64,000 nt of DNA from Mactra quadrangularis. Its lineage: Eukaryota; Mollusca; Bivalvia; Venerida; Mactridae. The notes below the pieces were generated by a model. The model did not search any database. It saw nothing but the letters and a program-made list of their open reading frames with translations, and was not told where the DNA came from. The stretch is taken from the NCBI GenBank assembly GCA_025267735.1, contig CM046296.1, positions 18,564,464 to 18,628,463 on the forward strand, given 5' to 3'. Below are positions 45,205 through 57,275 of the stretch, piece after piece. The first letter of the stretch is position 1. Every line of letters begins with the position of its first letter. Position numbers and translations under genes: made by a program.

Positions 45205-45214
45205 AATAAATAAA
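45205..45214 (+). terminator. Candidate poly(A) signal pair
   Basis: Two overlapping AATAAA hexamers (AAATAAATAAA) about 1.06 kb after the stop codon. Candidate only; AATAAA is common in AT-rich DNA. Confidence 0.3.
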
Positions 45215-45764
45215 AGTAATTCATAATAGAAGTTATGGTTCTGTTAAAATTTATTAAAACCACCTGGAAGTTGATGACCGTGTTCATACCATGCAATGTC
45301 TATTCATGGAAATCAACAAAATGTTTCTTTTCTTCACTTGTTGGGAGGTTCATAACTTTGTGGGAAGATAAATGGTACTAGTTGGAATATTGATTTATGA
45401 GAAAACTGACTACAATACCAAGAATGGCGAGGTGTTAGCCCAGAGTAAACATATGCTATTTAAATGTTAGAAACCCCGAGAAATTGAGCATGGATTTCAG
45501 GGATTTTTAATGAAGCATCATTTAAAGTTAGAAAGCACAGTTTAAGTCTCTTTTTATTAGTTTATATAAAGATCATTTTATCATCTTGTACTATAGCACC
45601 CTTTTCATGGAAGTTATTTTCGAATATGAAATCTTTGCTTTGATGGGTGAAAATTTATTCTTGCTCTATGGAATTTGCCATTCTCATGGGTTTCAAAGTC
45701 AGTACCTCATTATCATGCCATAGTGCCTCATCTATTTGACCATCTATTATTTTCTTGCTATGTG

Positions 45765-46145
45765 TTGATAAAATTATATTTTTCTTGGAATAAAGCACGA
45801 ACTTATGCCATGTTTTGAAAGGTAAAATTCTACTTCTTGAAATAAAGCATGAACTTAAACCATGTTTTGATGAATAAGACTATACTTCCTAAAATAAAGC
45901 ATGAATTTATGCCATGTTTTGATGGATAAAATTCTACTTCTTGAAATAAAGCATGAATTTATGCCAAGTTTCGATGGATAAAATTCTACTTCTTGAAATA
46001 AAGCATGAATTTATGCCAAGTTTTGATGGATAAAATTCTACTTCTAGAAATAAAGCATGAGTTTATGCTAAGTTTTGATGGATTAAATTCTACTTTTTTA
46101 AATAAAGCATGAATTTATGCTGTGTTAAGATGGATAAAGTTAAGC
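45765..46145 (+). repeat. 53-bp minisatellite in 3' flank
   Basis: About seven copies of GATGGATAAAATTCTACTTC, then TTGAAATAAAGCATGAATTT, then ATGCCAAGTTTT. Each unit carries AATAAA. The middle units are the most alike. Confidence 0.9.
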
Positions 46146-46763
46146 TTTTAAAACTAAGCTGACTGTATAGGTTTATATAGCCCTTATATCAAACAACACT
46201 GTTGAGACATATCCAATGTTGTTTAATTATTATACAAATATGTTGTGTGAAAATAATGGTATTGTATTGCAAAATGAATCAACTTGTATTAATATTTAGT
46301 ATTACAATATATTTAAAGTCTGCTTCTTGGAATTTAGTATGAATGCTTATTATGAATAAACCAAACATTTTGTATGTTTTTAATGTTAGTATGTTTTATA
46401 TTCAGACTTTTAATACATGTATCATAATAGCTTATCTGATAGTGCTTTCAGTTTTATAAATGCAGTATTACACTGTTTCTGTATCATTAAATTAATGATA
46501 AAAAAATTGGTGTTTCTTATTTGTTTATTTTTCCATTATATGAACAATGTCAAGTTGTGGCTTGTCTCTTTACTCATTTTAGAAGACAAAGCCACTTCAC
46601 ACTTTATGACTATATCCCCCCTCCCACTGAAAGGGGACCAACAAAGGACCAAATTGGACATTTTCAAATGGTATTTGTGAGATTTAACTAAATGAATCTT
46701 GCCTAAAAAAAAGACCTTTTTTCGGCGCGCCTTTTCCATTAAAAGATATCTTAAGGGGGGTCT

Positions 46764-46788
46764 CAGAGGGGGGATGTGCCCCCCTCTG
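46764..46788. repeat. GC-rich perfect hairpin
   Basis: CAGAGGGGGG and CCCCCCTCTG arms around ATGTG, followed by GGGGGCGCAGCGCCCC. Part of a short GC-rich repeat (about 46730-46850) that stands out against its AT-rich flanks. Confidence 0.75.
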
Positions 46789-46974
46789 TTGCCGGGGTTT
46801 GAAGGGGGCGCAGCGCCCCTCATCAACAGAATAAAATTCAGACACCTGGTGCAGACTGATGAAAAAAGAGAACACATTTTAAAGTAAGACAACTGTTTTA
46901 GATACAAAAATACGGAAAGTCCAGCAGAGCAAAATTTCTGGCAAATACTTTCATTTATATGGACAATCATCTAA

Positions 46975-47060
46975 TAACGGGCATTAAGGTATCTGCTTTT
47001 GGCACAGGAAGGGCCCTGTAAACGGCCTCTCTACCCAACAGAGGTGGTTCCAATGACACG
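46975..47060. repeat. Left edge, degenerate satellite monomer
   Basis: GGCACAGGAAGGGCCC and GAGGTGGTTCCAATGACACG lead into the first clear unit. Similar words (GGGTAGGGCCC, GAAGCAATTCTAATGGG) recur in the right-hand degenerate monomer at about 56980-57045. Confidence 0.55.
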
Positions 47061-50000
47061 CCTAACCCTAGATGGGACTATGTACCGGCCTGGAAATGGG
47101 CCCGCTGGCCCCCGGAAGTGCCTCAGGTACCGGTTGTGGCACATTTCCTAGTTCATCTCGACCATAGGAAGGGACTGAGGCACAAATGGAACCGGTTCTA
47201 GAGAAAAAGATTTTCCGCTCGAAAAAATGCATAATGTATACATCAGGGAAAAAGTCGATTTCGGGCCAAAAATTTTTGGTCCCGTTTTTGGCCTCAATTG
47301 GCCACAGGACATCCGCATAGACGTATTTGGGCGGAATTTCGGGCATAAACCGGCAATCGTGGCCAAAAACGGCAATTTACGCATAACGCGCCTAACCCTA
47401 GATGGGACTATGAACCGGCCTGGAAATGGACCCGCTGGCCCCCTGAAGTGCCTCAGGTACCGGTTGTGGCACATTTCCTGGTTCGTCTGGACCATAGGAA
47501 GGGACTGAGGCACAAATGGAACCGGTTCCAGAGAAAAAGTTTTTCCGCTCGAAAAAACGCATGATGTATACATCAGGGAAAAAGTCAATTTCGGGCCAAC
47601 AATATTTGGTCCCGTTTTTGGCCTCAATTGGCCACAGGACATCCGCATAGACGTATTTGGGCGGAATTTCGGGCATAAACCGGCAATCGTGGCCAAAAAC
47701 GGCAATTTACGCATAACGCGCCTAACCCTAGATGGGACTATGTACCGGCCTGGAAATGGGCCCGCTGGCCCCCGGAAGTGCCTCAGATACCGGTTGTGGC
47801 ACATTTCCTGGTTCGTCTGGACCATAGGAAGGGACTGAGGCACAAATGGAACCGGTTCCAGAGAAAAAGTTTTTCCGCTCGAAAAAACGCATGATGGAAA
47901 AAGTCGATTTCGGGCCAAAAATTTTTGGTCCCGTTTTTGGCCTCAATTGGCCACAGGACATCCGCATAGACCTATTTGGGCGGAATTTCGGGCATAAACC
48001 GGCAATCGTGGCCAAAAACGGCAATTTACGCATAACGCGCCTAACCCTAGATGGGACTATGTACCGGCCTGGAAATGGGCCCGCTGGCCCCCGGAAGTGC
48101 CTCAGGTACCGGTTGTGGCACATTTCCTGGTTCGTCTGGACAATAGGAAGGGACTGAGGCACAAATGGAACCGGTTCCAGAGAAAAAGTTTTTCCGCTCG
48201 AAAAAACGCATAATGTACACATCAGGGAAAAAGTCGATTTCGGGCCAAAAATTTTTGGTTCCGTTTTTGGTCTCAATTGGCCACAGGACATCCGCATAGA
48301 CGTATTTGGGCGGAATTTCGGGCATAAACCGGCAATCGTGGCCAAAAACGGCAATTTACGCATAACGCGCCTAACCCTAGATGGGACTATGTACCGGCCT
48401 GGAAATGGGCCCGCTGGCCCCCGGAAGTGCCTCAGGTACCGTTTGTGGCACATTTCCTGGTTCGTCTGGACCATAGGAAGGGACTGAGGCACAAATGGAA
48501 CCGGTTCCAGAGAAAAAGTTTTTCCGCTCGAAAAAACGCATGATGTATACATCAGGGAAAAAGTCGATTTCGGGTAAAAAATTTTTGTCCCGTTTTTGGC
48601 CTCAATTGGCCACAGGACATCCGCATAGACGTATTTGGGCGGAATTTCGGGCATAAACCGGCAATCGTGGCCAAAAACGGCAATTTACGCATAACGCGCC
48701 TAACCCTAGATGGGACTATGTACCGGCCTGGAAATGGGCCCGCTGGCCCCCGGAAGTGCCTCAGGTACCGGTTGTGGCACATTTCCTGGTTCGTCTGGAC
48801 CATAGGAATGGACTGAGGCACAAATGGAACCGGTTCCAGAGAAAAAGTTTTTCCGCTCGAAAAAACGCATGATGTATACATCAGGGAAAAAGTCGATTTC
48901 GGGCCAAAAATTTTTGGTCCTGTTTTTGGCCTCAATTGGCCACAGGACATCCGCATAGACGTATTTGGGCGGAATTTCGGGCATAAACCGGCAATCGTGG
49001 CCAAAAACGGCAATTTACGCATAACGCGCCTAACCCTAGATGGGACTATGTACCGGCCTGGAAATGGGCCCGCTGGCCCCCGGAAGTGCCTCAGGTTCCG
49101 GTTGTGGCACATTTCCTGGTTCGTCTGGACCATAGGAAGGGACTGAGGCACAAATGGAACCGGTTCCAGAGAAAAAGTTTTTCCGCTCGAAAAAACGCAT
49201 GATGTATACATCAGGGAAAAAGTCGATTTCGGGGCAAAAATTTTTGGTCCCGTTTTTGGTCTCAGTTGGCCACAGGACATCCGCATAGACGTATTTGGGC
49301 GGAATTTCGGGCATAAACCGGCAATCGTGGCCAAAAACGGCAATTTACGCATAACGCGCCTAACCCTAGAAGGGACTATGTACCGGCCTGGAAACGGGCC
49401 CGCTGGCCCCCGGAAGTGCCTCAGGTACCGGTTGTGGCACGTTTCCTGGTTCGTCTGGACCATAGGAAGGGACTGAGGCACAAATGGAACCGGTTCCAGA
49501 GAAAAAGTTTTTCCGCTCGAAAAAACGCATGATGTATACATCAGGGAAAAAGTCGATTTCGGGCCAAAAATTTTTGGTCCCGGTTTTGGCCTCAATTGGC
49601 CACAGGACACCCGCATAGACGTATTTGGGCGGAATTTCGGGCATAAACCGGCAATCGTGGCCAAAAACGGCAATTTACGCATAACGCGCCTAACCCTAGA
49701 TGGGACTATGTACCGGCCTGGAAATGGGCCCGCTGGCCCCCGGAAGTGCCTCAGGTACCGGTTGTGGCACATTTCCTGGTTCGTCTGGACCATAGGAAGG
49801 GGCTGAGGCACAAATGGAACCGGTTCCAGAGAAAAGTTTTTCCGCACGAAAAAACGCATGATGTATACATCAGGGAAAAAGTCGATTTCGGGTCAAAAAT
49901 TTTTGGTCCCGTTTTTGGCCTCAATTGGCCACAGGACATCCGCATAGACGTATTTGGGCGGAATTTCGGGCATAAACCGGCAATCGTGGCCAAAAACGGC

Positions 50001-53000
50001 AATTTACGCATAACGCGCCTAACCCTAGATGGGACTATGTACCGGCCTGGAAATGGGCCCGCTGGCCCCCGGAAGTGCCTCAGGTACCGGTTGTGGCACA
50101 TTTCCTGGTTCGTCTGGACCATAGGAAGGGACTGAGGCACAAATGGAACCGGTTTCTGAGAAAAAGTTTTTCCGCTCGAAAAAACGCATGATGTATAAGG
50201 GAAAAAGTCGATTTCGGGCCAAAAATTTTTGGTCCCGTTTTTGGCCTCAATTGGCCACAGGACATCCGCATAGACGTATTTGGGCGGAATTTCGGGCATA
50301 AACCGGCAATCGTGGCCAAAAACGGCAATTTACGCATAACGCGCCTAACCCTAGATGGGACTATGTACCGGCCTGGAAATGGGGCCGCTGGCCCCCGGAA
50401 GTGCCTCAGGTACCGGTTGTGGCACATTTCCTGGTTCGTCTGGACCATAGGAAGGGACTGAGGCACAAATTGAACCGGTTCCAGAGAAAAAGTTTTTCCG
50501 CTCGAATAAACGCATGATGTATACATCAGGGAAAAAGTCGATTTCGGGCCAAACATTTTTGGTCCCGTTTTTGGCCTCAATTGGCCACAGGACATCCGCA
50601 TAGACGTATTTGGGCGGAATTTCGGGCATAAACCGGCAGTCGTGGCCAAAAACGGCAATTTACGCATAACGCGCCTAACCCTAGATGGGACTATGTACCG
50701 GCCTGGAAATGGGCCCGCTGGCCCCCGGAAGTGCCTCAGGTACCGGTTGTGGCACATTTCCTGGTTCGTCTGGACCATAGGAAGGGGCTGAGGCACAAAT
50801 GGAACCGGTTCCAGAGAAAAAGTTTTTCCGCTCGAAAAAACGCATGATGTATACATCAGGGAAAAAGTCGATTTCGGGCCAAAAATTTTTGGTCCCGTTT
50901 TTGGCCTCAATTGGCCACAGGACATCCGCATAGACGTATTTGGGCGGAATTTCGGGCATAAACCGGCAGTCGTGGCCAAAAACGGCAATTTACGCATAAC
51001 GCGCCTAACCCTAGATGGGACTATGTACCGGCCTGGAAATGGGCCCGCTGGCCCCCGGAAGTGCCTCAGGTACCGGTTGTGGCACATTTCCTGGTTCGTC
51101 TGGACCATAGGAAGGGGCTGAGGCACAAATGGAACCGGTTCCAGAGAAAAAGTTTTTCCGCACGAAAAAACGCATGATGTATACATCAGGGAAAAAGTCG
51201 ATTTCGGGCCAAAAATTTTTGGACCCGTTTTTGGCCTCAATTGGCCACAGGACATCCGCATAGACGTATTTGGGCGGAATTTCGGGCATAAACCGGCAAT
51301 CGTGGCCAAAATCGGCAATTTACGCATAATGCGCCTAACCCTAGATGGGACTATGTACCGGCCTGGAAATGGGCCCGCTGGCCCCCGGAAGTGCCTCAGG
51401 TACCGGTTGTGGCACATTTCCTGGTTCGTCTGGACCATAGGAAGGGACTGAGGCACAAACGGAACCGGTTCCAGAGAAAAAGTTTTTCCGCTCGAAAAAA
51501 CGCATGATGTATACATCAGGGAAAAAGTCGATTTCGGGCCAAAAATTTTTGGTCCCGGTTTTGGCCTCAATTGGCCACAGGACATCCGCATAGACGTATT
51601 TGGGCGGAATTTCGGGCATAAACCGGCAATCGTGGCCAAAAACGGCAATTTACGCATAACGCGCCTAACCCTAGATGGGACTATGTACCGGCCTGGAAAT
51701 GGGCCCGCTGGCCCCCGGAAGTGCCTCAGGTACCGGTTGTGGCACATTTCCTGGTTCGTCTGGACCATAGGAAGGGACTGAGGCACAAATGGAACCGGTT
51801 CCAGAGAAAAAGTTTTTCCGCTCGAAAAAACGCATGATGTATACATCAGGGAAAAAGTCGATTTCGGGCCAAACATTTTTGGTTCCCGGTTTTGGCCTCA
51901 ATTGGCCACAGGACATCCGCATAGACGTATTTGGGCGGAATTTCGGGCATAAACCGGCAATCGTGGCCAAAAACGGCAATTTACGCATAACGCGCCTAAC
52001 CCTAGATGGGACTATGTACCGGTCTGGAAATGGGCCCGCTGGCCCCCGGAAGTGCCTCAGGTACCGGTTGTGGCACATTTCCTGGTTCGTCTGGACCATA
52101 GGAAGGGACTGAGGCACAAATTGAACCGGTTCCAGAGAAAAAGTTTTTCCGCTCGAAAAAACGCACGATGTTTACATCAGGGAAAAAGTCGATTTCGGGC
52201 CAAAAATTTTTGGTCCCGTTTTTGGCCTCAATTGGCCACAGGACACCCGCATAGACGTATTTGGGCGGAATTTCGGGCATAAACCGGCAATCGTGGCCAA
52301 AAACGGCAATTTACGCATAACGCGCCTAACCCTAGATGGGACTATGTACCGGCCTGGAAATGGGCCCGCTGGCCCTCGGAAGTGCCTCAGGTACCGGTTG
52401 TGGCACATTTCCTGGTTCGTCTGGACCATAGGAAGGGGCTGAGGCACAAATGGAACCGGTTCCAGAGAAAAGTTTTTCCGCACGAAAAAACGCATGATGT
52501 ATACATCAGGGAAAAAGTCGATTTCGGGCCAAAAATTTTTGGTCCCGTTTTTGGCCTCAATTGGCCACAGGACATCCGCATAGACGTATTTGGGCGGAAT
52601 TTCGGGCATAAACCGGCAATCGTGGCCAAAAACGGCAATTTACGCATAACGCGCCTAACCCTAGATGGGACTATGTACCGGCCTGGAATGGGCCCGCTGG
52701 CCCCCGGAAGTGCCTCAGGGACCGGTTGTGGCACATTTCCTGGTTCGTCTGGACCATAGGAAGGGACTGAGGCACAAATGGAACCGGTTTCTGAGAAAAA
52801 GTTTTTCCGCTCGAAAAAACGCATGATGTATAAGGGAAAAAGTCGATTTCGGGCCAAAAATTTTTGGTCCCGTTTTTGGCCTCAATTGGCCACAGGACAT
52901 GCGCATAGACGTATTTGGGCGGAATTTCGGGCATAAACCGGCAATCGTGGCCAAAAACGGCAATTTACGCATAACGCGCCTAACCCTAGATGGGACTATG

Positions 53001-56000
53001 TACCGGCCTGGAAATGGGCCCGCTGGCCCCCGGAAGTGCCTCAGGTACCGGTTGTGGCACATTTCCTGGTTCGTCTGGACCATAGGAAGGGACTGAGGCA
53101 CAAATGGAACCGGTTCCAGAGAAAAAGTTTTTCCGCACGAAAAAACGCATGATGTATACATCAGGGAAAAAGTCGATTTCGGGTCAAAAATTTTTGGTCC
53201 CGTTTTTGGCCTCAATTGGCCACAGGACATCCGCATAGACGTATTTGGGCGGAATTTCGGGCATAAACCGGCAATCGTGGCCAAAAACGGCAATTTACGC
53301 ATAACGCGCCTAACCCTAGATGGGACTATGTACCGGCCTGGAAATGGACCCGCTGGCCCCCGGAAGTGCCTCAGGTACCGGTTGTGGCACATTTCCTGGT
53401 TCGTCTGGACCATAGGAAGGGACTGAGGCACAAATGGAACCGGTTTCTGAGAAAAAGTTTTTCCGCTCGAAAAAACGCATGATGTATACATCAGGGAAAA
53501 AGTCGATTTCGGGCCAAAAATTTTTGGTCCCGTTTTTGGCCTCAATTGGCCACAGGACATGCGCATAGACGTATTTGGGCGGAATTTCGGGCATAAACCG
53601 GCAATCGTGGCCAAAAACGGCAATATACGCAAAACGCGCCTAACCCCAGATGGGACTATGTACCGGCCTGGAAATGGGCCCGCTGGCCCCCGGAAATGCC
53701 TCAGGTACAGGTTGTGGCACATTTCCTGGTTCGTCTGGACCATAGGAAGGGACTGAGGCACAAATGGAACCGGTTCCAGAGAAAAAGTTTTTCCGCTCGA
53801 ATAAACGCATGATGTATACATCAGGGAAAAAGTCGATTTCGGGCCAAAAATTTTTGGTCCCGTTTTTGGCCTCAATTGGCCACAGGACATCCGCATAGAC
53901 GTATTTGGGCGGAATTTCGGGCATAAACCGGCAGTCGTGGCCAAAAACGGCAATTTACGCATAACGCGCCTAACCCTAGATGGGACTATGTACCGGCCTG
54001 GAAATGGGGCCGCTGGCCCCCGGAAGTGCCTCAGGTACCGGTTGTGGCACATTTCCTGGTTCGTCTGGACCATAGGAAGGGGCTGAGGCACAAATGGAAC
54101 CGGTTCCAGAGAAAAAGTTTTTCCGCTCGAAAAAACGCATGATGTATACATCAGGGAAAAAAGTCGATTTCGGGCCAAAAATTTTTGGTCCCGTTTTTGG
54201 CCTCAATTGGCCACAGGACATCCGCATAGACGTATTTGGGCGGAATTTCGGGCATAAACCGGCAATCGTGGCCAAAAACGGCAATTTACGCATAACGCGC
54301 CTAACCCTAGATGGGACTATGTACCGGCCTGGAAATGGGCCCGCTGGCCCCCGGAAGTGCCTCAGGTACCGGTTGTGGCACATTTCCTGGTTCGTCTGGA
54401 CCATAGGAAGGGACTGAGGCACAAATGGAACCGGTTCCAGAGAAAAAGTTTTTCCGCTCGAAAAAACGCATGATGTATACATCAGGGAAAAAGTCGATTT
54501 CGGGCCAAAAATTTTTGGTCCCGTTTTTGGCCTCAATTGGCCACAGGACATCCGCATAGACGTATTTGGGCGGAATTTCGGGCATAAACCGGCAATCGTG
54601 GCCAAAAACGGCAATTTACGCATAACGCGCCTAACCCTAGATGGGACTATGTACCGGCCTGGAAATGGGCCCGCTGGCCCCCGGAAGTGCCTCAGGTACC
54701 GGTTGTGGCACATTTCCTGGTTCGTCTGGACCATAGGAAGGGACTGAGGCCACAAATGGAACCGGTTCCAGAGAAAAAGTTTTTCCGCTCGAAAAAACGC
54801 ATGATGTATACATCAGGGAAAAAGTCGATTTCGGGCCAAAAATTTTTGGTCCCGTTTTTGGCCTCAATTGGCCACAGGACATCCGCATAGACGTATTTGG
54901 GCGGAATTTCGGGCATAAACCGGCAATCGTGGCCAAAAACGGCAATTTACGCATAACGCGCCTAACCCTAGATGGGACTATGTACCGGCCTGGAAATGGG
55001 CCCGCTGGCCCCCGGAAGTGCCTCAGGTACCGGTTGTGGCACATTTCCTGGTTCGTCTGGACCATAGGAAGGGACTGAGGCACAAATGGAACCGGTTCCA
55101 GAGAAAAAGTTTTTCCGCACGAAAAAAACGCATGATGTATACATCAGGGAAAAAGTCGATTTCGGGCCAAAAATTTTTAGTCCCGTTTTTGGCCTCAATT
55201 GGCCACAGGACATCCGCATAGACGTATTTGGGCGGAATTTCGGGCATAAACCGGCAATCGTGGCCAAAAACGGCAATTTACGCATAACGCGCCTAACCCT
55301 AGATGGGACTATGTACCGGCCTGGAAATGGGCCCGCTGGCCCCCGGAAGTGCCTCAGGTACCGGTTGTGGCACATTTCCTGGTTCGTCTGGACCATAGGA
55401 AGGGACTGAGGCACAAATGGTACCGGTTCCAGAGAAAAAGTTTTTCCGCTCGAAAAAACGCATGATGTATACATCAGGGAAAAAGTCGATTTCGGGCCAA
55501 AAATTTTTGGTCCCGTTTTTGGCCTCAATTGGCCACAGGACATCCGCATAGACGTATTTGGGCGGAATTTCGGGCATAAACCGGCAATCGTGGCCAAAAA
55601 CGGCAATTTACGCATAGCGCGCCTAACCCTAGATGGGACTATGTACCGGCCTGGAAATGGGCCCGATGGCCCCCGGAAGTGCCTCAGGTACCGGTTGTGG
55701 CACATTTCCTGGTTCGTCTGGACCATAGGAAGGGACTGAGGCACAAATGGAACCGGTTCCAGAGAAAAAGTTTTTTCCGCTCGAAAAAACGCATGATGTA
55801 TACATCAGGGAAAAAGTCGATTTCGGGCCAAAAATTTTTGGTCCCGTTTTTGGCCTCAATTGGCCACAGGACATCCGCATAGACGTATTTGGGCGGAATT
55901 TCGGGCATAAACCGGCAATCGTGGCCAAAAACGGCATTTTACGCATAACGCGCCTAACCCTAGATGGGACTATGTACCGGCCTGGAAATGGGCCCGCTGG

Positions 56001-56800
56001 CCCCCGGAAGTGCCTCAGGTACCGGTTGTGGCACATTTCCTGGTTCGTCTGGACCATAGGAAGGGGCTGAGGCACAAATGGAACCGGTTCCAGAGAAAAA
56101 GTTTTTTCCGCTCGAAAAAACTCATGATGTATACATCAGGGAAAAAGTCGATTTCGGGCCAAAAATTTTTGGTGCCCGTTTTTGGCCACGATTGCCGGTA
56201 CTATGCGAAATTCCGCATTTCGGGCATAAACCGGCAATCGTGGCCAAAAACGGCAATTTACGCATAACGCGCCTAACCCTAGATGGGACTATGTACCGGC
56301 CTGGATATGGGCCCGCTGGCCCCCGGAAGTGCCTCATGTACCGGTTGTGGCACATTTCCTGGTTCGTCTGGACCATAGGAAGGGACTGAGGCACAAATGG
56401 AACCGGTTCCAGAGAAAAAGTTTTTCCGCTCGAAAAAATGCATAGGGAAAAAGTCGATTTCGGGCCAAAAATTTTTGGTCCCGTTTTTGGCCTCAATTGG
56501 CCACAGGACATCCGCATAGACGTATTTGGGCGGAATTTTGGGCATAAACCGGCAATCGTGGCCAAAAACGGCAATTTACGCATAACGCGCCTAACCCTAG
56601 ATGGGACTATGTACCGGCCTGGAAATGGGCCCGCTGGCCACCGGAAGTGCCTCAGGTACCGGTTGTGGCACATTTCCTGGTTCGTCTGGACCATACGAAG
56701 GGACTAAGGCACAAATGGAACTGGTTCCAGAGAAAAAGTTTTTCTGCTCAAAAAATGCATGAGGTATATACATCAGGGACAATGGAACTGGTACCAATGA
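47061..56800. repeat. 330-bp satellite array, about 30 units
   Basis: Anchored on CCTAACCCTAGATGGGAC, units start at 47061, 47391, 47721, 48040, 48370, 48699, 49029, 49359, 49689, 50018, 50344 and so on to 56590. Most are 330 bp; others are 318-331 bp. Copies are highly alike. The unit is GC-richer than the surroundings, carries a GGTACC site, and contains a 12-bp inverted pair (CCGTTTTTGGCC / GGCCAAAAACGG). Since 330 = 3 x 110, long frames stay open on both strands (up to 598 codons). They are phase artefacts: no start context, no domain, and several frames open at once. Confidence 0.97.
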
Positions 56801-57275
56801 AAAAAATTTAAATTAAAAAAATCCCATGTTTTTGGCCTCAATGGGCCCACAAATGCCTTATCAGGAAACTTTTTTTAGTTTTTTGCCCCATGGCATCCTT
56901 ATCTGTGTTTTTGGTGACGTTCTGGCATAACCTGATTTGTCAGAATTAAGCCTAAATAGCAATCAGGCATATCACACTTCCCCATGGGTAGGGCCCTTTA
57001 AACAGCATCCCTGGCCATGGAAGCAATTCTAATGGGGGTTGAGGCACATTTCCACATTAGTCTGTACCAGAGAAAGAGGCTGAGGTACATTTTGACCTCG
57101 TTCAAGAAAAAGTGTTTTCAGCAGGAAAAAGCATGTTGTATACAATAGGGAAAAGTATTTCCTTGTTTTGGGCCCCATTTGGACCCATGGCATCCCCTAA
57201 CTATGATGGAGAATTTGGGGCTTTACCCGTGTTAATGGGGATAAATGCCTGATCACAGGCAATAAGGCATAGTTG
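56801..57275. repeat. Right edge, degenerate satellite monomers
   Basis: Ordered but heavily diverged satellite words: TTTTTGGCCTCAATGGGCCCAC, GAGGCACATTTCC, GTCTGTACCAGAGAAAGAGG, GTTGTATACAATAGGG. Divergence rises sharply outside the homogeneous array. Confidence 0.75.

Noticed and set aside
47148..56797. Multiple long - strand proteins of 145-598 codons
   Set aside because: Satellite frames kept open by the 330-bp period. They overlap in several phases and on both strands.
47061..56800. Telomeric repeat because each unit has CCTAACCCTA
   Set aside because: The motif occurs once per 330 bp and is not tandem; internal telomere arrays would be back-to-back hexamers.
47061..56800. CRISPR array
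   Set aside because: Long near-identical units without unique spacers, in an animal genome.
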